Assembly: GCF_022581195.2 (NCBI RefSeq)
Contig: NC_061455.1
Location: 4,956,120 to 5,020,119, forward strand
DNA length: 64,000 nt
Reading direction: 5' to 3'
From: Helicoverpa zea
Taxonomy: Eukaryota; Arthropoda; Insecta; Lepidoptera; Noctuidae
The translations under genes were made by a program, and so were the position numbers. Under the pieces are notes generated by a model. That model was not told the origin of the DNA and ran no database searches. It saw only the letters and a program-made list of their open reading frames with translations. Shown in pieces: positions 62,801 through 64,000 of this stretch. The first letter of the stretch is position 1; each line of letters begins with the position of its first letter.

Positions 62801-63995
62801 GTTATAGGAGCTGGTGGAAAAGGACGAAATGTAGCACAATCACAAGCCATCGCAAGAGCTGCTAATCGTAAGCATTATCATTATTTTGTAACCTTAATTC
62901 GTTTCGTTTACTCTTAATCCCTCAGTGAGCTATGTATAGCTCACAAATCTATTGCTAACACTTTTTATCTGGTTGACATAGAAAGAGTCAGCAATAATTC
63001 TAAAGAAGCACTAACTTTAAAGGAGGTTTGTGCAACTGACGGATTTTCTCTCCATATAGACTTTTCCCACTGAAAAGTAACTTGCCAATTAAAATGCCAA
63101 TTATTTAAATCTTTCATTTTTTCGTGGATTCAACAAATACATACCTCTATATTTTATTCTTAGTTACTAACGTTAATATTAGTCTATCAATACAACCAAG
63201 TTGAAGTCAAACTTCACTATGTCTTACAGTAGGTTACGGTGGACAAAGCGGTGCCCAAGCAGGATCATATTCGCTCTCAGGAGGACAAGGCAGAGGTGAG
63301 AATTACAGACTAAATATTAATTAAAAAGGCAAATTGCTAAATTTATTTAAAATTCAGTATTTCAATCATCTCAATTCAATGGCTATAAAACCACTCTAAA
63401 AATTAAGTGAGTCAGTCAACGGTATTTACCGTAGTACCCTTTTTGGAAAACCAAAAAATCATTTCCAAAAATGAATGTAAAATAACAACGATAAAAGTAA
63501 AGTACTTATAAATGAATTGACTTGTGTTCTTTCAGGAGGTGGCTATGGACAGAGTTCAGCACAAACAAGAGCAAGTGCAGGAGGCGGCAAAGGTAAGAAA
63601 TTGCTTCATAGAAACAATGAGGTATAGACTTTTGTTCAATGGTGTAATTTACTCAACAATTAAGAAATTTATGATTTGCCATTTTATTTGTGAACTACGA
63701 AGCATTTTTTGATATGTGTTGTTGATCTTTTATGAATCCATTACAAATCTCGGTGCTAACCTTCTCTACCTCATTCATAAGTGATGATTATATCGTTCTA
63801 ACAATATAATGATTATATCGTTCTAACAATATGTTAACATATCTTGTGCTTGATGCATATATAAGTATGTACATTGTAAATATAGGTACGTACTTATGCT
63901 GTAATTCCTTATATTTTATTTATATTCAGGCGGTTACGGCCAAAGTATGGCCCAGGCTGGATCATACGCAGGGTCGGGCTCAGGAGGCAGAAGAG
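59894..63995 (+). CDS. Silk-like repetitive secreted protein, 5' part (ten exons visible)
   Basis: Exons: 59,894-59,960, 60,217-60,279, 60,680-60,742, 61,712-61,774, 62,197-62,265, 62,536-62,586, 62,808-62,867, 63,230-63,295, 63,536-63,592, 63,930-63,995. A donor ends the window, so the gene continues to the right. All nine internal introns are phase 1; internal exons are 51-69 bp, each a multiple of three. Exon 1 encodes a signal peptide (MGTKLWAIVLLVTLPSGLLA). Exons 2-3 are acidic (LDDGDDSISS, EGDDDGG). Later exons each carry one repeat of roughly 17-23 residues of the type QSGxDGYGG...AQSLANAYS, changing towards GGYGQSSAQTRAS and SGSGGRR. The visible product is 208 residues of Gly, Ser, Ala, Gln and Tyr with no cysteine. 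This composition and one-repeat-per-exon layout suit a silk component (sericin- or spidroin-like) or another glycine-rich extracellular structural protein. Exon 2 ends at a GC donor (GCAAGA). The splice structure is well supported; the silk role is inference. Confidence 0.8.
60389..60530. mobile_element. MITE in intron 2 of the repetitive gene
   Basis: Terminal inverted repeats GTCTTACTACAAAAACTT and, reversed, GTCTTACCACAAAAACTTTT, with a second inner inverted pair (ACTTGTCTAAAAAAAG against TTTTTTTAGACAAGT). It is 142 bp long, has no coding capacity, and is related to the older copy at 22,775. Confidence 0.85.
61978..62178 (+). repeat. SINE-like retroposon, copy 2, in intron 4 of the repetitive gene
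   Basis: Nearly the same sequence as the copy at 45,930 (CTAGCCGTTTTCCCGCGGTT ... CTTTATAATATTAAGTATAG). It lies in the same direction as the gene, and its 3' end is only about 18 bp before the acceptor of exon 5 at 62,197, so the polypyrimidine tract and branch region of that intron are partly made of the insertion. Confidence 0.85.
63784..63832. repeat. Two-copy 25-bp duplication in intron 9 of the repetitive gene
   Basis: ATGATTATATCGTTCTAACA followed by ATAT is present twice with one base between the copies and no mismatch, indicating a recent local duplication. Confidence 0.9.
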
Positions 63996-64000
63996 GTAAG

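Overview
The window reads as a piece of a moth or butterfly (Lepidoptera) nuclear genome. It is AT-rich, most of it has no genes, and the few genes have many introns. The repeats are of types I know from Lepidoptera: a severely 5'-truncated RTE-type LINE insertion ending in a (GAT)n tail and a second LINE tail with the same kind of ending, SINE-like retroposons with 'GGATAAAATATAGCCTATGTTAC' type bodies, and short inverted-repeat MITEs. The one clear receptor gene is an insect seven-transmembrane odorant receptor. I cannot name the species.

Layout. 1-600: one coding exon on the minus strand with a zeste-type Myb/SANT DNA-binding domain; its gene runs out of the window to the left or is a transposon-derived relic. 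600-54,440: a gene-poor stretch with no convincing intact gene. It holds transposon remains: a palindromic MITE at 7.14 kb, two LINE tails with intact target-site duplications at 11.1 and 40.2 kb, a large foldback next to an older repeat at 17.7-18.8 kb, a CpG-rich terminal-inverted-repeat element at 27.7-28.1 kb, and several SINE-like copies. It also holds a decayed coding remnant of unknown family at 28.8-29.6 kb (minus strand), a three-copy 52-bp tandem repeat at 35.7 kb, and scattered GC-richer islands that may be conserved regulatory DNA.

54,440-64,000 is the gene-rich end, with all genes on the plus strand. First comes a small six-exon gene (54,493-55,707) for a 90-residue secreted peptide. 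Next is a five-exon odorant receptor (56,734-58,7xx), whose last exon carries one extra T that shifts the conserved C-terminus out of frame. Last is the start of a long secreted Gly/Ser/Ala/Gln-rich protein (59,894 to beyond 64,000) built from 51-69-bp exons. All of its visible introns are phase 1, and each exon encodes one repeat unit.

The two secreted-protein genes look like relatives. Both have a signal-peptide exon ending in phase 1, a second exon of exactly 63 bp encoding an acidic segment, and a non-canonical GC donor after that exon. They probably form a lineage-specific cluster of silk-like or other extracellular structural proteins with the receptor gene caught between them. Functional assignments for this pair are inference; the exon structures are read directly from the sequence.
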